Positions 37,530 through 49,569 of a stretch of DNA of 64,000 bases are shown here, in pieces. The position numbers and the translations under genes were made by a program. The notes beneath the pieces were generated by a model that was not told the origin of the DNA, ran no database searches, and saw nothing but the letters and a program-made list of their open reading frames with translations. Within the stretch, counting starts at the first letter, position 1. Each line of letters begins with the position of its first letter. Source of the stretch: Pilatotrama ljubarskyi (Eukaryota > Basidiomycota > Agaricomycetes > Polyporales > Polyporaceae); the NCBI GenBank assembly GCA_022385805.1, contig MU277699.1, forward strand, positions 112,242-176,241, given 5' to 3'.

Positions 37530-40026
37530 GCGACGTAGATCTGCTTCGGAGAATCTTGAGAAAGATGCCACCGGAGGAAACCCGGGGAAAAAGCGGAGAG
37601 GCCGGGGGAAGGGTGCGCTCGTGTAGGAGCTTGAAATCTGTAACGTCTGCCAATGGAAGTAGTTGAACACCCTTAGGGCTACAATACAGTTTCAGTATGC
37701 GTATTGTTGTAGTGACTTGAGCCGACGTCGTTGTCGCGCCTCTTGCAGCTCGGCCTGATATTTTACAGGAAGGCTGATGATGGTGGGCGAACGTACCACT
37801 GACATGCGTCCAGTGCCAAACACTCACTGAGGAATAAAGTGGCGCCATCTTAGTAGGTGGCGTATACCTTGTCAGAAGCATACCATCTTGGCATACGAGC
37901 TCCGGTTCATCGTGCAGTTCAAATCGTTTCCGTAAGCGGATCCATGACCACGACAACCGTAGCTCCTTGTCTGGATGAGCGCGCCGATCATTCGCGCCCA
38001 ATGCACGGTGATTGATACTGTAGGATATCTGCGGGACTCTGGAATAGCACCCGGTCCCTACCCGCTCCATGCCATGTCGCGGGTATGCCCAATGCGCCAG
38101 GGTCTGCGTGCTCCCGTTACAAGCGGTTGCTTGCCACCTCCGGACCATAGTCCTGCTGTGCGTGTAACCCTGTAGTATTTGGCTGATACTGGTATGTGTT
38201 GGTGTCGTCGCAATGTCCCAGTCATGTGGCCCTCCTATCGTGCGCAACAACGAGAGTTACCTTCGCCGGTACTGAGAGCCATCCCCTGTTGAACTCAATG
38301 CCGGCTATGTTTAGCGTACCTGCGGATCTGTATTAGTATTAATAGTGGTCACGTTGCCAAGCGCCGCATCCACGAACTTGGACATACGGTACATGGATTG
38401 ACGAGCACAGGCGGACGTGGGCCTCTGCGATTGAAATTGCCGTGCTCCTGGCAGAACACTTCTCGGCTATGTCGCTGGTTATACCGAGAGGCGGCACATA
38501 TGCCAGCGGGTATGTTTGAGTGCAATGCAGGCCCTGGCAAACAGCAGCAAGACGCCAGTGCTCGAGGGCGAGTCGACTTGACCACGATCCGGCGTAAGCC
38601 AGCCGGTAACTGGCATCCCTTCATTGACAATATTCAGTGATTATGCGCACAATAGTCATCAGTGGCAGTGAAAACAACTTACGCGAGCTTCAGAGAACCG
38701 GGACGATGCCAATCCGATTGCGTCGGCCCGCGCGTACAAGCCCAACTGTTGGTGGATCTTGTCCATGCGGTTTCATGTTCAACAGCGTTGAGCGCGGTAC
38801 CTGGGACTGGGATAGCATCGACTGTGTCTGGGCCTTGAAGCACGAGATGCTCACGACTCGGACGGTTCTCTTAGCGATATCCCATAAGATGGCGATAGAC
38901 TGAGTCTGCTCGAGCGTGAATACGAGTTCTTCCCAGTCTAAGTGCGGAATAGACGATCACCGGAGGCCCCTCCCCGGGCTTGCGATTCTATAATAGGCTC
39001 CTGCATTTTGTAAGTAGCGCCGTTCTGAAGCTAATACGGGCTACCCCGTGGAGGCCGAAGTAATCTGTCGCAGCAAGCGACATGTTGATGGACAGTTCAG
39101 CACTCGCTATTCCCAATTTCCCTTGACTTCGACTTCTCGGATGCCAGGCCGTCATAACCACCTTCAAGAGCATGCCCGCCGTTAGCCCCAAGGACCGCCG
39201 GTGAACTCGGTTCATTGAGCTATGTTCGATGTAGGATGAGGCCGACTGCCATGAGGGCTGTTGAAAATCAAAGTGAATCCGCAGCGAATCAAAGCGAGTT
39301 CAAGTTGTGGACCCTGGGCGGCTATCTCCGGCTTCTATCTGGGATTGGCAACCAGCGTCACCGCATTGACACCGCATCACGAAGGACATCCACCAGCACA
39401 CCGACTATCCGAGATGCAGCTTTCCGGATGATCTCTGCCACCGGACCACCACGCTTGAGGACCACATAGTCGTGAGTGGCTATGACGTTATAATCTAGGT
39501 ACATGACCCTCCGGTAACGCTCAGCCCCGCTAGCAGGAGTGCGAATGATTCGGCACCGTTGTTGATTGTGGCAGGGCTCAGCTGCAGCGCATCAGTCTGG
39601 GCGAGCCTGCACTCACAGCAATGCCGCGGGAGATGCCCTCGATGACACGGATATGTCAAGGTTCACGCAGATGCGAAGCTTCACCATCCGGTATTGCGCT
39701 GCGGTCGCTACTGCCGCTCAGGAGGGGCATCGAGCAAGGTCCGGGATTCGAGTTGTAAGCCTGAGTACATCAGTTCTGTGCCACAACCATAACTGGCACG
39801 TTGATCGCGGAAATAGCTCGAAATTGTGAGGGTCTTGATATGCCTATTGACCTGACGATTATGTCACGTAGCGGTCCCCACTTCCGGCAGTATAAAAGTC
39901 GGTTCAGTCAGAATCTCTTCATTACTCTTCCCGTCGACGCCCTCCGTGTCATCCTACACTATCCTTGCTCTTGCCGTTCACCAGCCACGACCACGTATAG
40001 GCAAACATCTCAGTCTCAACACTCCC
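37530..40026. other. Large gene-free region
   Basis: About 2.5 kb without a supported coding gene on either strand. The long minus-strand frame at 37327-38250 starts inside the phosphatase gene and is a shadow. The right end holds a TATA box for the transcription factor gene at 39891-39898. Confidence 0.5.
39891..39898 (+). promoter_or_regulatory. TATA box of the zinc-cluster gene
   Basis: TATAAAAG lies 129 nt before the ATG at 40027 and is followed by a CT-rich leader. Confidence 0.6.
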
Positions 40027-41618
40027 ATGTTGCATTCGGTCACGTCCCACGGGACCTCCTGGTATCCTCCGGTCATCAATATCGGCGATGACAAGACCCT
40101 CCCGCTGCAGGCTAGCAAGCCCTGGCATTCGCCCCGAGTAGCGTCGGAAACCCTCGTGGACACCACCGACCTAGGCAATCGTAGCAAACTCCGCAAAGTC
40201 GATCGCGCCTGTGACTACTGTCGTAAGCGGAAGTCAAAGTGCGATGGCCGCCAGAGGAAAGACAATATTTGCAGTGCGTGCGAAGCTGAAGCAAGAACCT
40301 GCACATATCTGTAAGTTCCTCCTAGTATATTGGCGCCCTTTCCCGGATAGCAAGACTAAAATTGCTCTCACAGCGAGGACTCCAAGCCTCGTGGACCACC
40401 CAAGGGGTAGGTTCACCCAGCGCTCGTTCCGTTTCGCAATCCTCAGGATTCATGATGGTAGTTACATTACCGCTCTCGAGCTCCGCATGGCGAAGGCCGA
40501 GGCGTTGATCAGACGGGCGAGTGCGACCTACGCTACTATTCCAGCCCTGTAAACTGATGGCGTTCGCACTGGAGTCTAGCTCAGCCCTCAGCTGGACTTG
40601 ACCGCTGAGCTCGGCTCCCTGCCCAGCACCGATGGCTGGAAGAGCGAGAACACCTCGCGTCAATCCACTCCGCGCCCAAGTTCGACCCGTCCTCGCTCGG
40701 TCGGAGACTCGTGCTCATCCCCCACAAGCAAAGTACCCATCCGAGCCGTTAGCCCTGAGAAATTAGCTAGGAGGAAACGTGCCCGTGCCTCCTCAGAACC
40801 GACCACCCCTCTTGACGCCGCCGACTACTCGTATCATGAAATCTATCGCGGTCTATCTCTTTCTGAATCCGGGATGGCGGACGATGGCATGATTATGTTA
40901 CCTGCAAGTGGGGAGCAGAGCATCCTACGAGGACCTGTTCAGCGGCGAAAGGATGTTGCCGCTACATCGTAAGTCTGATCCTGTTGTATACACGGTCCAT
41001 ATACTGAAGAAGTTCTCCCACAGCGATCCAACCCGGCGGGCGTCGCCGCTCCACTTCGCGGCCAATGCCGAGGCTGAGGCTTCGATGGTTGCGGGCGGCA
41101 CCCATGTTCAGTACTCCCCTCCGCTCCTCCCTGTCGGCGTCGCGGCACCCGGCCTCGATCTACCTCATGCCAGCAGCTCCAATGCCCTCCACGTTCCCAC
41201 CCCGTTGAGACACGGAGCGTTCGACTCTATGATGCTCCCGCAGATCTCGGCGACCTTCGACGGCACCTCCGGACACGTCTCTCCCGATCCTCATCCATAC
41301 CATATCGCCTTCGGAGCCGGGGCCATCTGGGACCTGCACACTAGTCACACCGAAATACATTCTCAACCGGCCTTCTCCTTTACTGCGCCGGGAGAAAACT
41401 CCGCATTCCGTAACTATGTTTCTCCGCCACATACCACTCGGGTCTCCTCGTGTCCTATACCTGGTATCGACCCAGGAATATCGCACATTCGGCGGTACAC
41501 GGCAGAGCCTACCGGAGGGCTTCCGTTACTGGACCAGCGGATCCCCGCGTCTCGGACTGCATCGTGGCCCAATCCAGAGGAATATTGCCCGAGTTCCAGC
41601 ACGTACTGCGCCTGGTGA
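40027..41618 (+). CDS. Zn(II)2Cys6 transcription factor
   Basis: Five exons, 40027-40310, 40374-40406, 40462-40516, 40580-40968 and 41024-41618, total 1356 nt, 451 residues. A fungal zinc cluster (CDYCRKRKSKCDG, then CSACEAEARTC) lies at about residues 61-92, preceded by basic residues. A short linker (PRGPPKGYITALELRMAKAE) leads to a coiled-coil dimerisation helix that ends in ALIRRLSP, the usual layout of this class. No fungal middle-homology domain follows. The rest is Ser/Pro/His-rich and probably disordered. The intron at 40517-40579 begins with GC (GCGAGT) rather than GT. The regulated pathway cannot be told from the sequence. Confidence 0.85.
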
Positions 41619-42180
41619 CTTTTGAACCATGAATTGGGAATAGCCTTACATCGGAATTGATCTCCCTGAATGTGGGTGAGCTCACTAAGTGTTGTACGAC
41701 GGATTTGAGCCAGTCTTATGCGCCTCCGAAGCCATGATGCTGCATACGTTGTAGTCGCGGCTTGCTTAGCAGTCCCGCAGAGACCGAGAATTCCTCGTAA
41801 ATCCATGAAGACAGGCAGACGGTCGCTGCCACTGTAAGCAGAGGACGGTCGGGATAACTTATATGATGACTTGTATTGTACGGCGTGACTCGGACGGCTT
41901 AGCTTGCACTAGTCGAACTCAATATGAGCGACAACTTCAATTTTCCTGAGCACTAGTGCTCATAGGCCTAGGCTCTCGGGGCAGGCTAGCACTGTACATA
42001 GGCGCCCATTTGAAAGGGTCGCTCCGGTTCGCGTCTGGAAGGCTCTCCTTAGTCTGCAGAGCGTCGACCCTCGGCACCTTAGGTTTGCGCATTGCTATAT
42101 CCTGTCTCGGTTTTGCCTGGGTGCTGTCTGCTGCAGAAACGGTCTAGGGGAAACCGCAGGGAACCTGGAGGTATCGGGAG
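41619..42180. other. Intergenic region upstream of PQ-loop gene B
   Basis: About 560 bases with no supported gene. It contains the promoter of the PQ-loop gene, with no clear TATA box. Confidence 0.45.
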
Positions 42181-43371
42181 ATGACTGCCAATGCAGCCGC
42201 CGAGAACGCGCTCGGTACCATCGGTGAGAACAAATTTGACATCGTGATCATCTCTCTCGATTCCCGCATAGCGGGCTCTATCGTTATCGCTGTCATCCTA
42301 AGGAATGTTCGTACTGAAACTGATTCCATGTAGGTACCATATGCTGGACGGTACAGTTGTTACCGCAAGTCTGGAAGAGTTGGCGTACGAAGTCGACTGA
42401 AGGGCTCTCTGAATGGCTCGTGTGAGTCGTTTGGTGCCTAGCTGCCTCACGCGTGAGCGCGAAATGATGATCATCTTAAATTGCCAGGCTGCTGTGGGGG
42501 TTCTCAGGAGTTACTTTCGCCGTGTACGCCATTGTGCAGGATTTGAACATCCCCCTAATTCTCCAACCACATCTGTTCGGCACATTGTCGTACATATCAT
42601 GGGCACAGGCAAGTCCTCCCGCGGCTCTCACTGCCGGGACAGATCCCAGCTGTCTACCATCAATCTGTAGTGTCAGCACTATGGTCGGAAACGTTCGAAG
42701 GCCGCGTCCCTGGCGATGTATGCAGCCGTTATGGCGCTTTCCGCCGGTTTTGAAGTCGGTATGATATTCGCCGTGAAGGTTCGTCGAAACCCCTGGGTTC
42801 TCAGGCACCGGAATTTCCACTCATCTTGGTTGTAGCCGGCATACCGCAGCGGCAATGTGCGCCCGGTGCAGTTCTTCGGGATCTTCAGCTCCGTGCTAAT
42901 CGCCGTGGCGTTGCTGTACGTCCTCTATAACCACGCTTTGCTTTCCGAAGAGACGCCTGAGCGTCGTCGTCTACAGGCCACAGTACTGGGAGATCTACAA
43001 ACACAAGGAAGTCGTCGGTATCTCGATCGTCTTCATGCTTGTAGACATGCTCGGCGGCATTTTCAGCGATCTCTCCCTTGCCTTCAAGCAGAGCTTCGAT
43101 GTCGTCGCAAGCGTCACGTACTCACTCGTTGTGGTACGTCCGCCAATAGTCCTACGAGGCAAAACCACCTGTACTCACTCCACGGCAGGTCATGGACGCC
43201 ATTGTCGTCATCTGTGCGCTCATCTTGAACCCTATAGCGAGACGTCGCCGGAAACGCCTGGTGGAGGACGAGGGTATGGCCATGCATAGCGCTGCGGAGA
43301 GGCAGAGTAGCTATCCTTCGCCAGTGGACGAGGCGGTACCGCGGACAGCAGCATCCAATCGAACATCATGA
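42181..43371 (+). CDS. PQ-loop repeat membrane protein, copy B (intact)
   Basis: Seven exons: 42181-42223, 42334-42421, 42488-42608, 42671-42778, 42836-42915, 42977-43133 and 43189-43371, total 780 nt, 259 residues. It has seven hydrophobic segments and two PQ motifs (LLPQVWKSW in exon 2, PQYWEIYKHKE in exon 6), as in vacuolar or lysosomal amino-acid transporters. Exon lengths match copy A for exons 1 to 4 and 6. Intron 1 is 110 nt in both. The third intron (42609-42670) has a GC donor (CAG/GCAAGT). The cytosolic tail starts with a basic ARRRRKR cluster. Substrate unknown. Confidence 0.88.
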
Positions 43372-44491
43372 CCACGAAATGTGCGCTGGGATGACTCGTA
43401 ACAGCATTACCGTCACTAAGACGGACTACTCCTACGTACTCTTTTCTACCGAAGTACCTTCTGCACAACTCGCGCTATGAGTACTTTCGACATGATATGG
43501 ATCGTGACGGTCACCGCACCGTGGTTGAGGTTGACGAGTATTCGGAATCATGTTCCTTCATGTCAGATGAAATCCATGTCATGAAATTCTCAGGTTACTC
43601 TGAAAGCTACTGCGTGCATAGGGGAATGGATATCACAGTATGGAATGTCCCGTCCTTTCAAAACATCAGCCTATGCAAAATGAAGGGAGATGATCTGCAG
43701 GACGAGCGACACCCGAGGGAGTCGCGAGCAATTTTGCCGTACCGTTTAACGCCCCAACGGTAGAGGAATGACCGCATGGGACGTAGATAATTACGGCGAA
43801 GATATCAGGAAACGGAAATTACACACGTCGAGAGCACGAAGTCGAGGCAGACAGAAGCCCGCACAAGGTGGATTCATGAGTTTCGTCGAGGATAGTAACA
43901 TATGTGCGCGAGCCGCGAGAGACGCAGTGAGCGGACGAGCGCGATAAATGCTTTTTGTACTTCTAATTACATAAGCCTTTACCACGGCCTTCCGGGTACT
44001 CGCGATGCATGCCATGCTTCCGGAAACCGGTACGGTACTGTACAGTGTTTTGTACTTGGTCCAGTGCTTCACTAAGTGTGGTATCCTGAATCTGACTCGG
44101 ACAGCCTTCGCAAGCCTATAGAACCCAGGGGGCGTTAGACGGCGTCGTGCGAACAGATCCCCGGTGCCTAGTACGAAGAACACCTCGGACGCCGAATCCG
44201 CAGGTGATACTTAAAGTGCAATAAACATCGGACTGGAGAGTACTAGTCTGGCTGTTCTGGAAGCCAAGTTGCTGCATCTCAAAGGTTTGTACATGCCTAA
44301 GTCCCACCGTGACGTTCTAGCTTCACTCCTCCTTACCATCGATACCTTCCCATTCAGCAAACGCCTTGTACAACGCCGCGCCGTCCGGACAGGTTCGGGA
44401 CATTGCAAACTACGCTTCTCGCAAATACCCTCGCCGCTCGATCGCATCCTAGGCATCTGCCCTTCGACTGGCCAGTCGACTGTCGTGAGCG
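43372..44491. other. Intergenic region
   Basis: About 1.1 kb without a supported gene. Open frames here have no domain or splice partners. Confidence 0.45.
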
Positions 44492-45832
44492 ATGGAGGGC
44501 TGTACATTGCCCATCGAGGTCTGTGAACGGATTCTGGAGATGATACCATCTTCCCCAGGGACAGCGCTGAACTTGTGGGAGAACCCGCAAGCTGTTGTCC
44601 CGCAGCGCACGCTTGCTGCTTGTGCGCTCACTTGCCGTGCTTGGCGCTCTCGAGCACAGTTCGTCCTCTGGACAACACCTATCTTCCTCACAAATAGCCC
44701 TGTCTTGACATTCACGGCGATCCTGCGGCGCGTATCTCCTTCCTTTGCTCGCTGCGTCTCTGTTTTGGACCTGAACTTCGAGGACACAAAACATTTTGCC
44801 CTCTCTCATGCTGGCGACTTCTTCCTACTCTCTCTTCCCAACCTCCAAGTCTTGCAGCTCTTTTCAGTAGACCTCCGTGAGCTCCCCACCAGAATTCTTC
44901 GCATGCGCCCACCCCTCTGTGCCAACATCACGCGACTGGCCCTTGTAGTCTGTATACTTGATACCCCTAGGGCCATGCTTGATCTGATATGGTCATGCCC
45001 TGAGTTATGCGAATTGAAGATCGGTAGCTGCTTGTTCCGGCGGGAGGCTCCGCTGGGCGCACCCGCTCGTCTAGTGCAAGTCTGCACGCAGCTGAACACT
45101 TGTCGGAAGCTCACAAAGGTCTCACTTTCAGTGGGTATTTTTCTCGACTCTTCCTGGTTGTGCACGAGCCGACGCGATCATCTTGTAGGAACCGTCGGAT
45201 AGCCTCGTGCTGCGCATGCCCGCTCGTGTTTTTGGCACTTCGGTGACGGCACTCAGTATGTTCTATTATGACCTGGAGCACGCTGGTGAGCCACCGTGCG
45301 GGAGGTCAATCTTGTCTGCATGTTAGCTGACACGCTCATAGGCGCACACTTGGCAATCCCCCGCTTTCTTGACAAATCATTCTCGCACCTCCGTGACCTC
45401 GAGATCACCATTCAAGGCGGCTCTCCCGAAGTTCCCCCACCCCCGCATGCAGAATCATTCCTTTGTCGACTCGTTCAGAGCCTGAGCGCACCGGGTTCGC
45501 TCCGGCAGCTTAAGATAGCTGCTGAGCACGATACCACCGGCTCTACAGCTTGCTGTCAGTGGCTCTTTGGCAGGAGCGACATGGAAGACAGGTTGCGTTC
45601 TGTGCCGTTAGCCTTGTCTAACCTAGCGATCCTCGAGATTGTCTTCCACTACCACGTTCGGAGTCAGTCCGCAGCGAACTACCCGGAGATATGTGCCTCG
45701 TATGTGGCGTCGGTGTTGCCGAGCATGCCCGGTGCGTTGGTCCTGCTGGACGACGACGGGCGTAGGATCCAAGTAGCTCAGGCTCAGGTCCCGTCCACGT
45801 TCGAGGTGTCTCCCGACTCCGTCGCGGACTAG
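44492..45832 (+). CDS. F-box-like protein (second family)
   Basis: Three exons, 44492-45130, 45189-45285 and 45342-45832, total 1227 nt, 408 residues. The N-terminus (LPIEVCERILEMIPS, then TLAACALTCRAWRSRAQFVLW) is an F-box-like motif of the type used by basidiomycete SCF adaptors. It is followed by leucine-rich repeats of irregular length (LLSLPNLQVLQLFSVDL, ITRLALVVC, CPELCELKIGSCL, SHLRDLEITIQG). Such proteins probably recruit substrates to a ubiquitin ligase. The family is different from the gene at 17647. The function of this copy is unknown. Confidence 0.72.
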
Positions 45833-46173
45833 GTGTTTTGTTTCGCTCCTCCGACGCTCCGACTGATTCCGTTCGGTTGAAACCAATGACTTGGTTGCGT
45901 AATTATTCTGCTCGACGCAACTAGACACGCCCTATGTACCTGTTGATCTTTATGTGATCGTAGCTTTACCGTGGGCTAATCCTGGGTGATTATGTAAGCA
46001 TTTGCCACAGCGTCGCGAGTGCTTGATGGAACGCGGCAAACCAGGGTCGACCGACGGCCACCTGCACCGAGGCTATATAAACTGCTCAAGGCGGTCTGAC
46101 GATCCTAGAACCTCTTTGCCGCAGCTGCTACCTCTGCTCACTTGTCCCCGGTCCTGTAAAACTGATCGCTTGA
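45833..46173. other. Promoter region of the Clr2-like gene
   Basis: About 340 bases. TATATAA lies at 46074-46080, 93 nt before the ATG at 46174, followed by CT-rich sequence. Confidence 0.5.
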
Positions 46174-49075
46174 ATGTCGAGAAGATATGCCGGCGCTCAC
46201 ACGCTCCCGGACAACCCTGAATGGCTCGAGTTCCCCCGTTCAGACGGGGACCCCAGCGCCCTCCCGAAGAACACGAAGCAGATAGTCGACAGCGAGGGCC
46301 AGGTCAATTTCATGCGCCCGGTGCCCCTGGACGAGAGTTTGGCCATAGGCTGGCGCGTGTCCGTCGGGGCTCAGTTAGCAGTCCGCATGGGCCTCCCTGG
46401 TGAGTCTTGCCCAACCTGTATCTTCCTACAACTGACGAGGGTACGTGCAAGAGGGGCGCCAGTACGTGCTGAAGTCCTTCCCCGAGGGCTACCAGCTCTA
46501 CGATCACAACAAAGGCCCCGTCAAGGCACCTCGACACGACCCATACCTCTGTGGTACGTCGCGCCGTTCACACGCGTTCTCGGTATCGTGCCGACTCACT
46601 TCGCGTAGGCTCCATCCATGTCAACCGTTTCCGCTCGACCAATGAGTTCATTCCGCACGCGCTATGGCTCATGCAGGATGCCACGATGAACCGCGCGAAC
46701 TGCTCGTGCAAGTACTGCACGAAGCAGCCGCAGCGTATCATCTCGGACAACCTGGGTCTCAGCGGCCTTAGCGCCAGGCGCTCCGCTTCGGTTGCGGGGG
46801 CCCTCCCGCCCAGTGTCAGGGCGCCGCGACCGCGTCGTGAACCTAGAGAAGCGCGACCACGCCCCCTGCCTCCCAAACCATTCGCCTCCGTCCGCCGCGC
46901 ACCCAAACCCCCCAGGGTGCTTGTCGGTCCGGAGCAGCATATACTTCCCGAGCGTGACCTCGACATTCGCGCCGCGCTCGTCTGCTCAGAGGATCAGCGG
47001 CCCCGGTGGTTCAGGAAGGGCGAGGTGCTCTGGTGTCACCTCGGCGTGCCAATACGAGGGCGCGCGTCAGAAGAGGACATCGAGTTCTGGCCAGGAGTTG
47101 TGGAGGACATGCATATCAAGACGCAAGCCGTTCTCGAGCCTGGAGAGGACGTCACACAACAGGATGGGGACACCGACATGGATCGCCTGTATCGCGAAGC
47201 GGCCGAGGGCAGCCCTGGGGCCGCAGGCCCGTCCAATGCTCCCTCCGCTACAAGCTCGTCCAGGTCGACGGAGCCTCCGCTGGAAGCCCAAGGCAAGGTA
47301 CCTTGGAAGGTGAAGCAGTGGTATGTCTACAAGATGAAGCTTCTAGGTACTGCGCAGCATTGCTCCGCCACGGACGAGCAAGTCTTGCCATACCTTGCGT
47401 ATTCTCCCTCGGAGCACATCCTCGATCGTGTTCGAGATGAGCTCTCCAATTTCCTCCAGACGGTCCCCATAGACGAGATGGACCGGGAAGTGGAGCTGAT
47501 GTCAACGTTCGACCCTATGGAACCGGAACCGCAACAAGCCGACGTTCCTGATGCGTATTTCGCGAAGTACCAGCGCGCCGCCGCGCCGTACACGCTGGCC
47601 ATCCAAATCGCCGCGAATGTTGCGCAATACTGGCTTCCCACAGACGAATGGGAATGCAACTTCATCATCCCTCCAGCAGCGTCTGCCCCCTCTACATCAT
47701 CTGCACCTCCGGCCCCGTCCACACCCCAAGCTCCCATCCCTTCGTCCTCACAAGCCCCGCAGCCTCCACACACGCAACCATCATCCGAGTCCACGTCCCT
47801 GCACGCCATCATCAACCAGTCCCTCACACAGAACGCCCAGCCACTCTCAGCGCACGGGCCGAACGCTGCCAGCGCCGACCGCCCAGAAAGCATCAGCACG
47901 CACAGCCGACTGCCGCGTCCCTCTAACCTCCCGCAGTCAATCAAGCAAATACGCTTCCAAGGCCTCTGGTGGGGTACCGAGCGGATTTGGACGGACGAGC
48001 TTGTGCGGCTCAAGATCGCGCGCGGCCAGTTCGCGCCGAAGGGCACGGACGTGATTTACCCACCCTCTGGGCCGTCTCCGTCGACGATCGAGAGCATGAA
48101 GGAGAATCCGGAGGCGGCGGAGGCGGATCCGCAAAGGCTCGGGGCGAGCGAGAAGGGGTTGTTCTTGAGGATGGAGGGACTGTTCATTGTGGACGTGCCG
48201 GATGCGTCAGGGACTGGGTCCACGAAGGAGTGCAGGGCGAGTGGGATGATCTACGAGCTCGCTGATGATGATTGGGAAGAGGTCGCGGAGGGCGTTCGGA
48301 CGATGGAGGTCAGCGGCACGGCGAAGGGTAAAGGGAGAGCGACATCGATAGCGAACGGTAAGTGACTTCTCTTACGTGTCTCGATAAGTCGCTGACGATC
48401 TCATGCACAACGCCAGACGACACTGCCAACCCTCGGAGTGAAAGCTTGTCACAAGGTCCGAACGGCGCGCCGACGTTCATGAATCAACCGTCGCCTCTCA
48501 AGCCGCCTCCCCTTCCCAATCCCGACCCTACTGTGTCTGTGTCGGAAACCGCTTCTGCGATACTGTCTCAGACATCACCAGAAGCCGCCGCGCAGAACAA
48601 GGACGAGGACAAGGATCACGGCCTCAGCGCGGAACCTTCACACCCTGTGCTTTCTACTCCTTACCCGTTGCCACCGGCAACGAAGGGGTTCAAGTTCCGG
48701 CCTATTCTGCCACCAGACCATGAAGCGGTCCTGTCGCTCTCGCTCGTTAGCGGACGATACTATCCAGGTCTTTTCCACCACCCGCTCATGGCGCCGGCGA
48801 TGGCGCACGCGCTGTCCGTCTCCTCGACCGACGTGGGAGTCTATCAGCACCGGCATCTGTGGGCGATGGAGGGCCTCCTCCCTGGAATTCATCAGTCGAT
48901 GGATCCGAGACAGTGGCGGAAGTCTCGCATGGCGATGTTGCAGGAAGCGGACAAGGAGGCGCGAAATCGCTTCCGTGAACGGTGGGAGGAGACGAAGATG
49001 GCACGGCTGCACCCCGCGGCGGAGGAGGCGCAGTGGGAAGAGAGCAACGGGCACGAGGCGATGGAGGTTGACTAG
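46174..49075 (+). CDS. clr2: Cryptic loci regulator 2 (Clr2)-like silencing protein
   Basis: Four exons, 46174-46399, 46452-46553, 46609-48357 and 48417-49075, total 2736 nt, 911 residues. The first 170 residues match the Clr2 N-terminal domain of Agaricomycetes: LEFPRSDGDPS, VDSEGQVNFMRPV, KSFPEGYQLYDHNKGP and SIHVNRFRSTNEFIPHALW, then a CSCKYCTK cysteine motif. The middle part holds a Clr2-type region (RKGEVLWCHLGVPI, EDIEFWPGVVED) and low-complexity Pro/Ser linkers. In fission yeast Clr2 belongs to the SHREC deacetylase and remodelling complex that silences heterochromatin. A similar role is inferred here. It is unusually long with two extra disordered stretches. Confidence 0.82.
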
Positions 49076-49569
49076 CTATAGGTGCCGGAGTGTTATGCTC
49101 TGGATTGGTGGAACAAAAGCCTGTATGGCTGTTGCGCTTCGGACGTTGTTATTACAGTAGGGCACTAGAATGATCGTTGCCGAGTAATGATGGTGCATTA
49201 GAGCGGTTGTAATGCGTATATAGCGTGGATTAGTAATTGCTGTTATTATACTGCATTCCTGGCGTTCGCGGCTCAGCCCAACTCAACCGTCATCGACGAC
49301 GACGACCGTCGAAATCCTTTTGTCCCTGTCTGCCGAAGCGCTGCTGGTCGTCGACGAGCAGAGGATCCGTCGTCGTTCCCCGTCAACTTGTTGCGTATAC
49401 CCTCCTCCTCTGCGACACTAGTTTCGACCCGGCGGATCCTCTGAGGCACGAGTCTCGTTCGTCTCAGATTCTCTGCCATTGCTCACTCCTCCGACTCCTC
49501 TCCGTATTCCGTCCAAAGTCTCACGTATCCTGTCTACGCTCTCGTTCTTGCGCTGTCTCGCTCCTTGTT
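49076..49569. other. Intergenic region, leader of the KAR9-like gene
   Basis: About 490 bases. The frame upstream of the ATG at 49570 is open but arginine-rich and has the look of a leader. No TATA box was found. Confidence 0.4.

Noticed and set aside
37327..38250. 307-codon minus-strand frame
   Set aside because: It begins in the gene-free gap and runs antisense through the last exon of the PP2C gene. No domain and no splice partners.
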